Numbered from the stretch's first letter, positions 44,616-56,424 are shown. The stretch is DNA of 64,000 bases from Sphingobium sp. HWE2-09 (GCF_035989265.1 NZ_JAYKZX010000001.1:1-64000), one strand, 5' to 3'. Notes: generated by a model from the letters alone, not told the origin. A program made the numbers and translations.

Positions 44616-47327
44616 GTGATTCAACTGTCCAACTCGCTGTCGCACAGACGATCCAGACGCGGACGGTCGCTCGCCATGACGGCCTTGTTCGTGATCGCCA
44701 TGACCGCTTTGTCGACCCCGCTCCATGCTGCCGACAGTATATCCATCAGCAAGGATTGGCGCTTTACCAAGGGCGACCCGGCGGGCCTCACCACCGATCT
44801 ACGCTATGACGTCCGCCCGCCGATCGAGGATGCAGGCGACGGCAAGCTGGCCGACGCCCGCCCCGACGCAGCGGTGAAGGTGGACGACAGCGGCGCTAAC
44901 GTCCTCAAGCCCTGGATATTGCCCAGTGCCAACCCCTTCATCAAGGATCCTGCCAAACATCATGTCCGCCCGGCGGGCAATCCCGGCAGTGACGTCACCT
45001 ATGTTCAGCCCGGTTTCGACGACAGCGGCTGGACCAGGGTCGACCTGCCCCACGACTGGGCGATCGCCGGTCCCTTCATCAAGGACGGTCCCTATGGCGG
45101 CATGGGTCGCCTGCCCAGTTGGGGCATAGGCTGGTATCGCAAGACGCTCGACATTCCTGCCCGTGACAAAGGGAAATCCATCTTCCTCGATGTCGAAGGG
45201 GCGATGTCCTACGCCACCGTCTGGCTCAACGGTAAACTGGTGGGCGGCTGGCCCTATGGCTATAACAGCTTCCGCCTCGACCTCACCCCTTATGCCGCAC
45301 CGGGCGGCACGAACCATCTCGCCATCCGCCTCGACAATCCGGCCGCTTCCGCCCGCTGGTATCCTGGCGGCGGCCTCTATCGCGACATCTACCTCACCAC
45401 CGCGAACAAGGTCCATGTCGGCCAGTGGGGCGGCACCGTCCGCACGCCGCAGGTCGGCAAGGACCAAGCGACCGTCAATCTCAGCCTGGCGCTCGACAAT
45501 GACGGCGACAAGCCCGCGCAAGTCGAAGTCGCCACCGCTCTATATGCTCTCGACACCAACGGCCAGCGCACCGGTCGCCCCGTTGCCAGCATCCCGCGCC
45601 AATCCACCAATGTCGCCCCCGGCGCCAAAGCCGTGCTGAACGGCAGCACGATTCTCACCAACCCGCGCCTCTGGGGCCCGCCGCCCACGCAGCAGCCCAA
45701 CCGCTATGTCGCCGTCTCGACCGTCCGTCAGAGCGGCAAGACGATCGACACTTACGAAACCCGCTTCGGCGTGCGCGACATCCGGTTCGATCCCGACAAG
45801 GGCGTGATCGTCAATGGCGAACATATCCCCCTGCGCGGCGTCAACAATCATCATGACCTGGGCGCGATCGGCGCGGCCTTCAACCGCCGCGCAGCCCAGC
45901 GCCAGCTCGAAATCCTGCGCGACATGGGCACCAATGCCGTGCGTATGAGCCATAACCCGCCCGCGCCCGAACTGCTGGAACTCACCGACCAGATGGGCTT
46001 CCTGGTCATGGACGAAGTCTTCGACAGTTGGGAAAAGAAGAAGACCCCGCACGATTTCCACCTGATCTTCCCCGACTGGCATGAAGCGGACCTGCGCGCC
46101 ATGCTGCGCCGCGACCGCAACCACCCGTCCATCATCCTCTGGAGTGTCGGCAACGAAGTCGGCGAACAATATGACGGCGAAGCAGGCGCCAAGATCGGCC
46201 GCGAACTGGTCGCCATTGCGCATGAAGAAGACCCGACCCGCCCTGCCACCGGCGCGATGAATTTCGCCAAGGCGGACATGCTGCTGCCCACCACGGTGGA
46301 CGTCATCAGCCTCAACTATCAGGGCGCGGGTATCCGCGGCATCGTCGGTCAATATCCCGCTTTCCGGGCGAAATTTCCGGACAAGATGATCCTGTCCACC
46401 GAAAGCGCGTCGGCCCTGTCCAGCCGCGGCGAATATATGTTCCCCGTCGCAGGTGCGATCAGCGGACCGGTACGCCCCTGGTCCGGCGGCAATCCCGACA
46501 CGCATCAGGTCAGCGCTTACGAACTTCATGCCGCCGACTTCGGCTCCTCGCCCGACCGCGTCTGGGCCGCGGACGACCAGAACCCCTATGTCGCGGGCGA
46601 ATTTGTGTGGACGGGCTTTGATTATCTGGGCGAACCGACGCCCTACTACACATCACGCAGCAGCTATTCGGGCATCCTCGACCTCGCCGGTTTCCCCAAG
46701 GATCGCTTCTGGCTCTACCAGGCGCGCTGGCGGCCTGACCTCAAATTCGCGCATATCCTGCCGCACTGGACCTGGCCCGACCGCGTGGGTCAGATCACGC
46801 CGGTCCACGTCTTCTCCTCGGCGGACGAAGCGGAACTGTTCGTCAACGGCCAATCCCAAGGCAAGATCAAGAAGCGCGACTATGAATATCGCTTCCGCTG
46901 GGACTATGTCACCTATGAACCCGGCGAGGTGAAGGTCGTCACCTGGAAAGGCGGCCAGCCCTGGGCGACCGAGACGATCCGCACCGTGGGCGAGGCTGCC
47001 AAACTATCTCTCACCGCCGACCGTTTGTCCATCGCCAGCGACAACCGCGACCTCAGCTTCGTAACGGTGAAGGTGCTGGACAAGGACGGCAATATCGTCC
47101 CCGCCGCCAAGCAGGCGATCAGCTTCTCGATCGAAGGACCGGGCCAGATCGTCGCCACCGACAATGGCGACCCGACCGATCTCACCGCCTTCCCATCGGC
47201 CCACCGCAACGCCTTCAACGGCCTGGCGTTGGCGATCGTGAAGGCGGACCGCCCCGGTCGCATCATCCTGCGCGCAAAGGGCGAAGGGCTGGGCGAAAAC
47301 CAGATAGAGATTAGCGCGAAACGCTGA
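44616..47327 (+). CDS. Glycoside hydrolase family 2 beta-galactosidase
   Basis: A 903-residue exported glycosidase. GTG 44616 is chosen: GGAGAG lies upstream and the product begins with a basic n-region then a signal (ALFVIAMTALSTPLHA). Domains: sugar-binding jelly roll (about 120-280; GIGWYRKTLDIP, YNSFRLDLTPY), immunoglobulin-like domain, and TIM barrel (IPLRGVNNHHDLG, AVRMSHNPPAPELLEL) with acid/base Glu in ILWSVGNEVGEQ and nucleophile Glu in MILSTESASA. C-terminal beta domains follow (AELFVNGQSQGKI). It probably acts in the periplasm on galactosides or related glycosides. The first codons coincide with a copy of the dispersed repeat (44623-44646), so the N-terminus may be partly repeat-derived. 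Confidence 0.88.
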   Translation: MIQLSNSLSHRRSRRGRSLAMTALFVIAMTALSTPLHAADSISISKDWRFTKGDPAGLTTDLRYDVRPPIEDAGDGKLADARPDAAVKVDDSGANVLKPWILPSANPFIKDPAKHHVRPAGNPGSDVTYVQPGFDDSGWTRVDLPHDWAIAGPFIKDGPYGGMGRLPSWGIGWYRKTLDIPARDKGKSIFLDVEGAMSYATVWLNGKLVGGWPYGYNSFRLDLTPYAAPGGTNHLAIRLDNPAASARWYPGGGLYRDIYLTTANKVHVGQWGGTVRTPQVGKDQATVNLSLALDNDGDKPAQVEVATALYALDTNGQRTGRPVASIPRQSTNVAPGAKAVLNGSTILTNPRLWGPPPTQQPNRYVAVSTVRQSGKTIDTYETRFGVRDIRFDPDKGVIVNGEHIPLRGVNNHHDLGAIGAAFNRRAAQRQLEILRDMGTNAVRMSHNPPAPELLELTDQMGFLVMDEVFDSWEKKKTPHDFHLIFPDWHEADLRAMLRRDRNHPSIILWSVGNEVGEQYDGEAGAKIGRELVAIAHEEDPTRPATGAMNFAKADMLLPTTVDVISLNYQGAGIRGIVGQYPAFRAKFPDKMILSTESASALSSRGEYMFPVAGAISGPVRPWSGGNPDTHQVSAYELHAADFGSSPDRVWAADDQNPYVAGEFVWTGFDYLGEPTPYYTSRSSYSGILDLAGFPKDRFWLYQARWRPDLKFAHILPHWTWPDRVGQITPVHVFSSADEAELFVNGQSQGKIKKRDYEYRFRWDYVTYEPGEVKVVTWKGGQPWATETIRTVGEAAKLSLTADRLSIASDNRDLSFVTVKVLDKDGNIVPAAKQAISFSIEGPGQIVATDNGDPTDLTAFPSAHRNAFNGLALAIVKADRPGRIILRAKGEGLGENQIEISAKR
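44623..44646 (+). repeat. Dispersed repeat, copy 2, inside the GH2 start region
   Basis: Identical over 24 bases to 17287-17310. It starts 4 bases after the end of the GTG start codon and is read as QLSNSLSH in the GH2 protein. Confidence 0.7.
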
Positions 47328-47333
47328 GTTTGC

Positions 47334-47392
47334 GTTAGACAGTTCGTAGTGGCCTTCGAAAAACCGCTGCGAACTGTCCAACTCCCTGTCGC
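47334..47392. repeat. Repeat copy 3 as a long hairpin, probable bidirectional terminator
   Basis: Arms GTTAGACAGTTCGTAGTGG (47334-47352) and CCGCTGCGAACTGTCCAAC (47364-47382) pair with one mismatch and two G-U pairs around an 11-base loop. The right arm continues into the repeat sequence CTCCCTGTCGC and ends directly at the katG stop codon. GH2 stops 6 bases to the left, so the element separates two convergent genes. Confidence 0.7.
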
Positions 47393-49615
<2,223 letters not shown>

Positions 49616-49869
49616 TTACATCCCTGCGACAGTGGTAATAGTGGTCGGAGCCGGAACAAAGCCGGGATTCTTGCTCTGTCTGATCGATAATATCGGTCGA
49701 AGGCAAGGTGATGACGAGAATCCGTCTGGAATCGCAAGCGACGCGAATGGGCATGGCGAAGCGGTTTCCGTCAATCACATCCGCGTCAATGCAAAGCCGC
49801 TGATGCCGTTCCCCTGGCAACAAGGAACTTCCGCCTACGCGGGGCGCTGATGCGACCGGAGGTGTTTTC

Positions 49870-50730
49870 ATGGCGGCACGTGCATATTGGCAGGGTCAGA
49901 TACGACTGGCGCTGGTTTCGATCCCGGTGGAGATCTACCCGGCGACGCGGTCAGGCGCGGCGATATCCTTCCGCCAGATTCACGAACCGACCGGCAAGCC
50001 GATCAACTATGAAAAGGTGGTGCAGGGCGTCGGCCCGGTGGATCGAGAGGAAATCCTCAAAGGCTTCGAAATCTCCAAGGGCAATTACGTTCTGCTGGAG
50101 GAGGAAGAGATTGAAGCGGTCAAGATCGAAAGCCGCAAGACTCTGGAACTGGTCCAGTTCGTCGAGTCCGATGCGATCGACGTTCTCTATTATGAAAAGC
50201 CCTATTTCGTAGTTCCTGCCGACGATCTGGCGGAGGAAGCCTATGCCGTGCTGCGCGACGCGCTGCGCCAGACAAAGAAGGTGGGACTGGGCCAATTGTC
50301 TGTGCGCGGCCGCGAGCAGCTCGTGTCGTTAAAGCCCTGCGGTCGCGGCCTCGTGCTCGAAGTGTTGCGCTACGCCGACGAAGTGACCCGCGCCCAGACC
50401 TATTTCCGCGACATCCCCGATGACAAGGCCGATCCCGATCTGCTCGACCTCGCCACCACGATCATCGATAAGAAGACCGGCCCGTTCAAGCCGGAGGAAT
50501 TTCACGACCGCTATGTCGATGCGCTCCAGCGGCTGATCGAGAAAAAGAAGAAGGCGAAGGGCAAGCGGATCATCGAGGATGTCGAGGAACCGACCGGCGG
50601 CAAGGGCGGCAATGTCATCGACCTGATGGCTGCGCTCAAGAAATCGGTCGGCGATGGCGCGAAAAAGGCGCCTGCAAAGAAACCCGCATCGCCCAAGACC
50701 CGCGCCCCGGCCAAGCGCAAAAGCGCCTGA
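49870..50730 (+). CDS. ku: Non-homologous end-joining protein Ku
   Basis: A 286-residue bacterial Ku homodimer subunit that binds DNA double-strand ends and recruits LigD. It starts YWQGQIRLALVSIPVEIYPATR, with the core beta-barrel IHEPTGKPINYEKVV, FEISKGNYVLLEEEEI and YYEKPYFVVPADDLAEEAYAVLRDAL. The C-terminal arm is Lys-rich (KKAPAKKPASPKTRAPAKRK) like other extended bacterial Ku proteins. The ligD start follows after 3 bases. Confidence 0.97.
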   Translation: MAARAYWQGQIRLALVSIPVEIYPATRSGAAISFRQIHEPTGKPINYEKVVQGVGPVDREEILKGFEISKGNYVLLEEEEIEAVKIESRKTLELVQFVESDAIDVLYYEKPYFVVPADDLAEEAYAVLRDALRQTKKVGLGQLSVRGREQLVSLKPCGRGLVLEVLRYADEVTRAQTYFRDIPDDKADPDLLDLATTIIDKKTGPFKPEEFHDRYVDALQRLIEKKKKAKGKRIIEDVEEPTGGKGGNVIDLMAALKKSVGDGAKKAPAKKPASPKTRAPAKRKSA

Positions 50731-50733
50731 TCC

Positions 50734-53235
50734 ATGGCGCGCGATCCGCTTGCTACCTATAACGCCAAGCGTGATTTCGCGCGCACCAAAGAGCCGAAGG
50801 GCGCAGTCGCCAAGCCCGGCGGCAACAGCTTCGTCGTCCAGAAACATGACGCCACCCGGCTGCACTGGGACTTCCGCCTGGAGATCGACGGTGTGCTCAA
50901 AAGCTGGGCCGTGACCAAGGGGCCAAGCATCGACCCGGCGGACAAGCGCCTAGCGGTGCGGACGGAGGACCACCCTTTAAGCTATGGCGACTTCGAGGGA
51001 CTGATACCCGCAGGCGAATATGGCGGCGGCACGGTCATGCTGTGGGATCGCGGCACCTGGCAACCGATAGAGGGCAAGAGCGCAAAGGATCTGGACAAGG
51101 GCCACCTCCATTTCACGCTCGATGGCGAACGGATGAAGGGCGAATGGCTGCTCGTCCGGATGAAGGGGAGACCGAACGAAAAGCGCGAAAACTGGCTGCT
51201 GCGCAAGATCGAGGATGCCGATGCGGGCGAAGGCGATCAATTGGTCGAACGCGCCCTGACCAGCGTTCTCACCGGACGCGCCATGGCGGAGATCGCCGCA
51301 GACAAGGCAGGCGCCCAATCGCTTGCAGGCGTGAAGGGGAAGGCATTTGCAGGCAAGATGCAGGCGGCGCGCGACCATAATGAAAAGGTCGCGGCCAAGC
51401 CCCGCAAGAGCCGGGGAAAGACGCCCGCCTTCGTCAAGCCGCAACTGGCGACATTGGTCGACAGCGTTCCGGTCAGCAACGATTGGCTGCACGAAATCAA
51501 GTTCGATGGCTATCGTGCGCTGGTGGCGGTCGATGGGGAGAAGGTCCGCGTCTTTACCCGCAATGGTCTCGACTGGACTGACAAGTTCCAGCCGCTCACC
51601 GCATCCATCGCCGCGCTGGACCTGCCACCGGCGCTGATCGACGGGGAAATCGTCGCCTTCGGACCCGACGGCAACCCCAGCTTCTCCGCGCTTCAGTCGG
51701 TTCTCAAACGCGGCAACGGCGCGCAGCGGGAAGATACGCCGTTTCAGTTCTTTGCCTTCGACCTGCTGTCTCTGGCGGGGAAGGACATGAAGGCTCAGCC
51801 GCAGATCGAGCGGAAGGAAAGGCTCGAAGCACTGCTGAAGGAAGCGCTTCCGCCCATCCATGTCGCCGATCATGTCATCGGTGCAGGAGAGGCGCTCTAT
51901 CGCTCGTTATGCGACGCGGGTCAGGAAGGGATTATTTCGAAGCGCATCGACGCGCCCTATCGCTCCTCCCGCACCAAAAGCTGGGTAAAGGTCAAATGCA
52001 CGCGTCGGCAGGAATTTGTCATCATCGGCCGAAGCGCCAGCACCGCACGCGGCCGCCCCTTCGCATCGCTGCTGCTCGCCCAGCATGAGGGCAAGACGCT
52101 GGTCTACAAAGGGAAGGTCGGCACCGGGTTCGATGCCGACATGATGGCGGCCCTGGACGAGACAATGACGCCGCTCAAGACCGATACTTCACCGGCCGAA
52201 GTCCCGAAAGCCGAAGCGCGGGGCGCGACCTGGATTAAGCCCAAGCTGGTCGCCGAAATCGCCTTCGCTGAATTTACCGCCGACGGGCGCGTTCGCCACG
52301 CCAGCTTTCTGGGCCTGCGCGCCGACAAGAAGGCAAAAGCGGTCGCCCCTGAAAAAGCGGCGCCGCCCCCCAAAGTAACGCCTACCATCGAAATCACCAA
52401 CCCCGACCGCGTCATCTTCCCCGAAAGCGGCCAGACCAAGGGCGAACTGGCCGACTATTATGCGATGGTCGCCCCGCTGATGCTGCCCTTCGCCGCACGC
52501 CGACCGATCAGCCTGGTCCGCTGTCCGCAGGGGCGAGCGAAGAAATGTTTCTTCCAGAAGCATGACAGCGGCGCCTTCGGCAAATCGGTGCGCCAGGTGC
52601 CGATCCGCGAAAAGGACGGCGGCAGCGAGGATTATATCTATGTCGAGGATGCCGAAGGGCTGATCGCCTGCGTCCAGATGGGGACGATCGAATTTCACGG
52701 CTGGGCCAGTCGCACCGACGCAGTGGAGCAGCCCGACCGCATGATCTTCGACCTGGATCCGGACGAGGGCATGGATTTCGATCGCGTAAAGAGTGCCGCG
52801 CAGGATATACGCGCGCGCCTGTCCGACATCGGCCTCGTGTCCTTCGCGATGCTGTCAGGCGGGAAGGGCGTGCATGTCGTCGTGCCGCTGACGCCGGGCC
52901 ATAATTGGGACACGCACAAGGATTTCGCCTCTCGCTTCGCCCAGGCGCTCAGCGCCGCCGAGCCTGACCGCTTCGTCGCGACGATGAGCAAGGCCAAGCG
53001 CAAGGACCGCATCTTCATCGACTGGCTGCGCAACCAGCGCGGCAGCACGGCGGTGTTGCCCTATTCCGCCCGCGCCCGCCCAGATGCACCGGTCGCGGTG
53101 CCGATCGACTGGGACGAACTGGACGGCATGAAGGACGCCCATCCTTTTTCGATCCGTGACGGGGCCAAGTTGGTCGATCGCGCCGCGACCCTCAAAGGCT
53201 GGGGCTTCGCCGCGCAGGCATTGCCCGACCTTTAA
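50734..53235 (+). CDS. ligD: Multifunctional DNA ligase LigD (phosphoesterase-ligase-polymerase)
   Basis: An 833-residue repair enzyme with domains ordered as in Pseudomonas LigD. Residues about 25-150 are the 3'-phosphoesterase (HDATRLHWDFRLEIDGVLKSWAV-type, TEDHPLSYGDFEG, GGGTVMLWDRG). About 220-530 are the ATP-dependent ligase, with the adenylated Lys in EIKFDGYRALVAVDG, then LIDGEIVAFG and the OB fold. About 550-825 are the primase-type polymerase (NPDRVIFPESG, FFQKHD, FDLDPDEGMDF with catalytic Asp residues, LSGGKGVHVVVPL). It processes and seals breaks held by Ku. It forms a two-gene operon with ku. Confidence 0.97.
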   Translation: MARDPLATYNAKRDFARTKEPKGAVAKPGGNSFVVQKHDATRLHWDFRLEIDGVLKSWAVTKGPSIDPADKRLAVRTEDHPLSYGDFEGLIPAGEYGGGTVMLWDRGTWQPIEGKSAKDLDKGHLHFTLDGERMKGEWLLVRMKGRPNEKRENWLLRKIEDADAGEGDQLVERALTSVLTGRAMAEIAADKAGAQSLAGVKGKAFAGKMQAARDHNEKVAAKPRKSRGKTPAFVKPQLATLVDSVPVSNDWLHEIKFDGYRALVAVDGEKVRVFTRNGLDWTDKFQPLTASIAALDLPPALIDGEIVAFGPDGNPSFSALQSVLKRGNGAQREDTPFQFFAFDLLSLAGKDMKAQPQIERKERLEALLKEALPPIHVADHVIGAGEALYRSLCDAGQEGIISKRIDAPYRSSRTKSWVKVKCTRRQEFVIIGRSASTARGRPFASLLLAQHEGKTLVYKGKVGTGFDADMMAALDETMTPLKTDTSPAEVPKAEARGATWIKPKLVAEIAFAEFTADGRVRHASFLGLRADKKAKAVAPEKAAPPPKVTPTIEITNPDRVIFPESGQTKGELADYYAMVAPLMLPFAARRPISLVRCPQGRAKKCFFQKHDSGAFGKSVRQVPIREKDGGSEDYIYVEDAEGLIACVQMGTIEFHGWASRTDAVEQPDRMIFDLDPDEGMDFDRVKSAAQDIRARLSDIGLVSFAMLSGGKGVHVVVPLTPGHNWDTHKDFASRFAQALSAAEPDRFVATMSKAKRKDRIFIDWLRNQRGSTAVLPYSARARPDAPVAVPIDWDELDGMKDAHPFSIRDGAKLVDRAATLKGWGFAAQALPDL

Positions 53236-53249
53236 CAATATCACGACGT

Positions 53250-53325
53250 GTTCGCCCTGGACCTGTCGAAGGGCTTTTCTTTCAACGCCGACGACAAGAG
53301 GGGCTTCGACAAGCTCAGCCCGAAC
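53250..53325. repeat. REP-like inverted repeat between ligD and tetR
   Basis: The left arm (53250-53274) starts GTTCGCCCTGGACCTGTCGA and the right arm (53301-53325) contains GGGCTTCGACAAGCTCAGCC; 18 of 25 positions are complementary. The GACAAGCTCAG...CGAAC core is a widely dispersed bacterial repeat type. It lies between convergent genes and may stop transcription from both. Confidence 0.6.
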
Positions 53326-53349
53326 GGATACGGAGGCTGATATGAATTT

Positions 53350-54027
53350 TCAGCCGCGCGGCGTCAGGCCACCCAGCGCAATATCCACCAGCTTTTCCGC
53401 CACCTCCAGCGATGTCATCGGCCCGGCCGGATCATGCCAGCGTGCCGGCCAGTTGAGCGCGCCTGCCAATGCGAAGGAAGCGAAACGCACGTCCACCGGC
53501 GCGATCGATCCGTCGGCGATCCCTTCCTCGATCATCCCGCGCACAGCGTCGTCAATCTCCCGCTTGCGCGCCCGAAAGCGGATGGCACTGTCCATCGACA
53601 GCACTTCGTCATTGGTGCGGATCACGCAGCGACCGAAATCGTCCATGTTGATGCAGGCATAGCGGACCAGAAAGTCGCGCAACCGGTCATGGCCGCTGCC
53701 CGCCCGGCCCGCGGCCACATCCGCAGCGTCCCGCAACATGGACAGGCCACGATTGACGCATTCGACCAGTACCTGCTCCTTATTGCCCAGATAATGATAG
53801 ATGGTGGGCTTGCTGACGCCCAAGCTGGCCGCGACATCGTCCAGCGAGGTGGCGTGATAGCCGCGCGCATTGAACATCCGCACCGCCGCCAGCAATACGG
53901 CTTCACGCTTCTCTTCGCGTTCCCGCTCTCGGTCCGCCTTGTTGCGGAAGGGCGAAAGCGCGCTGGCGCTCGAAAGCTGAGTGGCGGCCGAATTGGGCAA
54001 TGCAATCTCCCTTGTCGTGGACAGCAT
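53350..54027 (-). CDS. TetR-family transcriptional regulator
   Basis: A 225-residue regulator from ATG 54027 (a TTG two codons upstream is also possible). The N-terminal helix-turn-helix is clear: REEKREAVLLAAVRMFNARGYHATSLDDVAASLGVSKPTIYHYLGNKEQVLVE-type arrangement, here at about residues 35-88. The C-terminal ligand domain ends in EVAEKLVDIALGGL, as in the acyl-CoA-responsive branch. It is divergent from the acyl-CoA dehydrogenase gene with 60 bases between starts, and an inverted repeat lies in the gap, so it probably represses the downstream beta-oxidation genes until an acyl-CoA binds. Confidence 0.9.
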   Translation of the reverse strand: MLSTTREIALPNSAATQLSSASALSPFRNKADREREREEKREAVLLAAVRMFNARGYHATSLDDVAASLGVSKPTIYHYLGNKEQVLVECVNRGLSMLRDAADVAAGRAGSGHDRLRDFLVRYACINMDDFGRCVIRTNDEVLSMDSAIRFRARKREIDDAVRGMIEEGIADGSIAPVDVRFASFALAGALNWPARWHDPAGPMTSLEVAEKLVDIALGGLTPRG

Positions 54028-54052
54028 TGACAAGAAACCCGAGGATAATCAA

Positions 54053-54068
54053 TATACCCACCAGTATA
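54053..54068. promoter_or_regulatory. TATAC-N6-GTATA inverted repeat in the tetR/acyl-CoA dehydrogenase gap
   Basis: Perfect 5-bp arms, 26 bases from the tetR start and 20 bases from the dehydrogenase start. The position suits autorepression and control of the divergent operon; the site is short, so support is moderate. Confidence 0.4.
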
Positions 54069-54087
54069 GAATATGCGAGTGCGTTAA

Positions 54088-55212
54088 ATGCTGACCGAAA
54101 TTCAATCTGCCATTCGCGATACTGTACGTGATTTCGCGCAGGAAACCATCCGTCCGCATAGCGCGCGCTTCGAGTCGGAAGGTGGCTATCCGCCCGAACT
54201 GTTCCATGACATGGCGGCCCTTGGCCTATGGGGCATGACGGCACCCGAATCCTTCGGCGGGGCGGAGGCGGACGCGGTCTCCTATGCGCTCGCGCTTATG
54301 GAGATCGCGGCAGCGGACGGCGCGCTATCGACCATCGTCTCGATCCAGAACTCGATCCTCGTGTCGGGCCTGCTCAAGGATGGCAGCGACACGCAAAAGG
54401 CGCGATTCTTGCCGGACCTGATTGGCGGGCGCACGATCGGCGCTTTTGCGCTGACCGAGGCCGATGCGGGGTCCGACGCGTCGGCGGTGCGAACCCGCGC
54501 GACCAAAGTCGATGGTGGCTGGCGCATCACCGGGTCCAAGCAATTCATCACGTCGGGCAAGATCGCGGGGTTGGCGATGATCGTTGCCGTCACCGATCCG
54601 GACGCCGGCAAGAAGGGGCTGTCGGTCTTCATCGTGCCAACCGACCGGACCGGCTATGGCGTGGACAAGGTCGAACATAAGATGGGGCAGGGCGCTTCGG
54701 ACACCTGCGCCTTGCGCTTCGATGATATGTTCGTGGAAGACGATCTGCTGATCGGCCAACCGGGACAGGGCTACCGCATCGCCCTTGCTAATCTGGAAAC
54801 AGGCCGCATCGGCATTGCCGCCCAATGTGTCGGCATGGCGCAGGCGGCGCTCGATATTGCGGTCGCCTATGCCAAGGATCGCAAGAGTTTCGGGAAAGCG
54901 ATCATCGATCATCAGGCGGTGGGCTTTCGCCTGGCCGACCTAGCCACCCGGCTGGAGGCGGCGCGGCAGCTGGTCCTGCACGCCGCCCGGACCAAGGATG
55001 CGGGTCTACCTTGCCTGGCGGAAGCTTCCATGGCCAAGCTGTTCGCGTCGGAAGCGGCCGAAACGATCGTGTCCGGCGCGATGCAGACGCTGGGCGGCTA
55101 TGGTTATCTGGAAGATTATGGCGTCGCCAAAATCTATCGCGACGTGCGGGTGTGCCAGATTTACGAAGGCACGTCGGACATCCAGCGCATGGTCATCGCA
55201 CGCAGCCTTTAA
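54088..55212 (+). CDS. Acyl-CoA dehydrogenase
   Basis: A 374-residue FAD enzyme introducing the 2,3-double bond into an acyl-CoA. It has GLWGMTAPESFGGAEADAV, FALTEADAGSDASAVRTRA, the FAD-contact GWRITGSKQFIT, RKSFGKAIIDHQAV and the catalytic Glu in CQIYEGTSDIQRMVIARSL. With a thiolase and an HSD10-like dehydrogenase in the same operon it fits short or branched-chain acyl-CoA oxidation, for example 2-methylbutanoyl-CoA from isoleucine; the chain-length preference is inferred from the neighbours. Confidence 0.93.
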   Translation: MLTEIQSAIRDTVRDFAQETIRPHSARFESEGGYPPELFHDMAALGLWGMTAPESFGGAEADAVSYALALMEIAAADGALSTIVSIQNSILVSGLLKDGSDTQKARFLPDLIGGRTIGAFALTEADAGSDASAVRTRATKVDGGWRITGSKQFITSGKIAGLAMIVAVTDPDAGKKGLSVFIVPTDRTGYGVDKVEHKMGQGASDTCALRFDDMFVEDDLLIGQPGQGYRIALANLETGRIGIAAQCVGMAQAALDIAVAYAKDRKSFGKAIIDHQAVGFRLADLATRLEAARQLVLHAARTKDAGLPCLAEASMAKLFASEAAETIVSGAMQTLGGYGYLEDYGVAKIYRDVRVCQIYEGTSDIQRMVIARSL

Positions 55213-55226
55213 GCAGGAGTTATAAG

Positions 55227-56411
55227 ATGCAAGACGATCCCGTTGTCATCGCCAGCTATTCCCGCACCCCCATGGGCGGGTTTCAGGGTGCGCTGTCTTC
55301 CGTCAAAGCGACGGACCTTGGCGCGGCGGCGGTAAAGGCCGCGGTCGAGCGCGCGGGCGTGCAGGCCGATGCTGTCGATCGCATCTACATGGGCTGCGTG
55401 CTGCCTGCGGGCCTGGGGCAAGCGCCCGCGCGACAGGCGGCGCTGGCCGCTGGCCTTGGCCTCAATACGCAAGCGACGACCGTCAACAAGATGTGCGGAT
55501 CGGGGATGCAGGCCGCGATCATGGCGCATGAGGCGCTCGCCAGCGGCGCGGCCGATATCGTTATAGCCGGTGGCATGGAAAGCATGAGCAACGCGCCCTA
55601 TGCCTTGCCCAAGCATCGCTCCGGCGCGCGGATCGGCCATGACCGGATCGTGGACACGATGATGATGGATGGCCTGGAAGACGCTTATGAACCGGGCAAA
55701 GCCATGGGCGTGTTCGCCGAAGACGCCGTGCGCGAATATCAGTTCACGCGCGAAGATCAGGACGCCTTTGCGATCCGATCGCTCGACCGCGCCAACGCCG
55801 CGATCGGCAGCGGCGCCTTCGCGCGCGAGATCACGCCAGTGACGGTGAAGGGACGCGGTGGCGATACGATCGTCGATACCGATGAGCAGCCGGGCAAGGC
55901 CAAGCCGGACAAGATTCCGTTGCTCAAGCCCGCCTTCGTCAAAGACGGCACGATCACCGCAGCCAACGCCTCCTCCATTTCGGACGGCGCGGCGGCGGTG
56001 GTCATGACCCGCGCCAGCGTGGCGAAAAAACTCGGCCTCAAGATGGTGGCGAAGGTCGTAGCGACCGCCGCCCATGCCCATGAGCCGTCCAAATTCACCA
56101 CCGCACCCGTACCTGCCATGCGCAAGGTGCTGGACAAGGCGGGCTGGTCGGTCGCGGATGTCGATCTGTTCGAAGTCAACGAAGCCTTCGCCGTCGTCGC
56201 GATGATCGCGGCGCAGGAACTGGGCATCCCGGACGACAGGATCAACGTCAATGGCGGCGCGACCGCGCTTGGCCATCCGATCGGCGCGTCGGGCGCGCGC
56301 ATCCTGGCGACGCTGATCTCTGCCCTTGAGACGCGAGGGCTGAAGCGGGGCGTCGCCAGCCTGTGCATCGGCGGCGGCGAAGCCACCGCGATGGCCGTCG
56401 AATTGATCTGA
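55227..56411 (+). CDS. Acetyl-CoA acetyltransferase (thiolase)
   Basis: A 394-residue thiolase starting at ATG 55227 behind AGGAG; the frame is open upstream only through the dehydrogenase. The active-site nucleophile Cys is in VNKMCGSGMQAAIMAHEAL, the conserved NEAF in FEVNEAFAVVAMIA, the His in GGATALGHPIGASGAR, and the second Cys in LCIGGGEATAMAVEL. It cleaves a 3-ketoacyl-CoA to acetyl-CoA and a shorter acyl-CoA. It sits 14 bases after the dehydrogenase and 13 before the SDR. Degradative function is likelier than PHB synthesis from context. Confidence 0.93.
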   Translation: MQDDPVVIASYSRTPMGGFQGALSSVKATDLGAAAVKAAVERAGVQADAVDRIYMGCVLPAGLGQAPARQAALAAGLGLNTQATTVNKMCGSGMQAAIMAHEALASGAADIVIAGGMESMSNAPYALPKHRSGARIGHDRIVDTMMMDGLEDAYEPGKAMGVFAEDAVREYQFTREDQDAFAIRSLDRANAAIGSGAFAREITPVTVKGRGGDTIVDTDEQPGKAKPDKIPLLKPAFVKDGTITAANASSISDGAAAVVMTRASVAKKLGLKMVAKVVATAAHAHEPSKFTTAPVPAMRKVLDKAGWSVADVDLFEVNEAFAVVAMIAAQELGIPDDRINVNGGATALGHPIGASGARILATLISALETRGLKRGVASLCIGGGEATAMAVELI

Positions 56412-56424
56412 AGGAGACAGGGAC

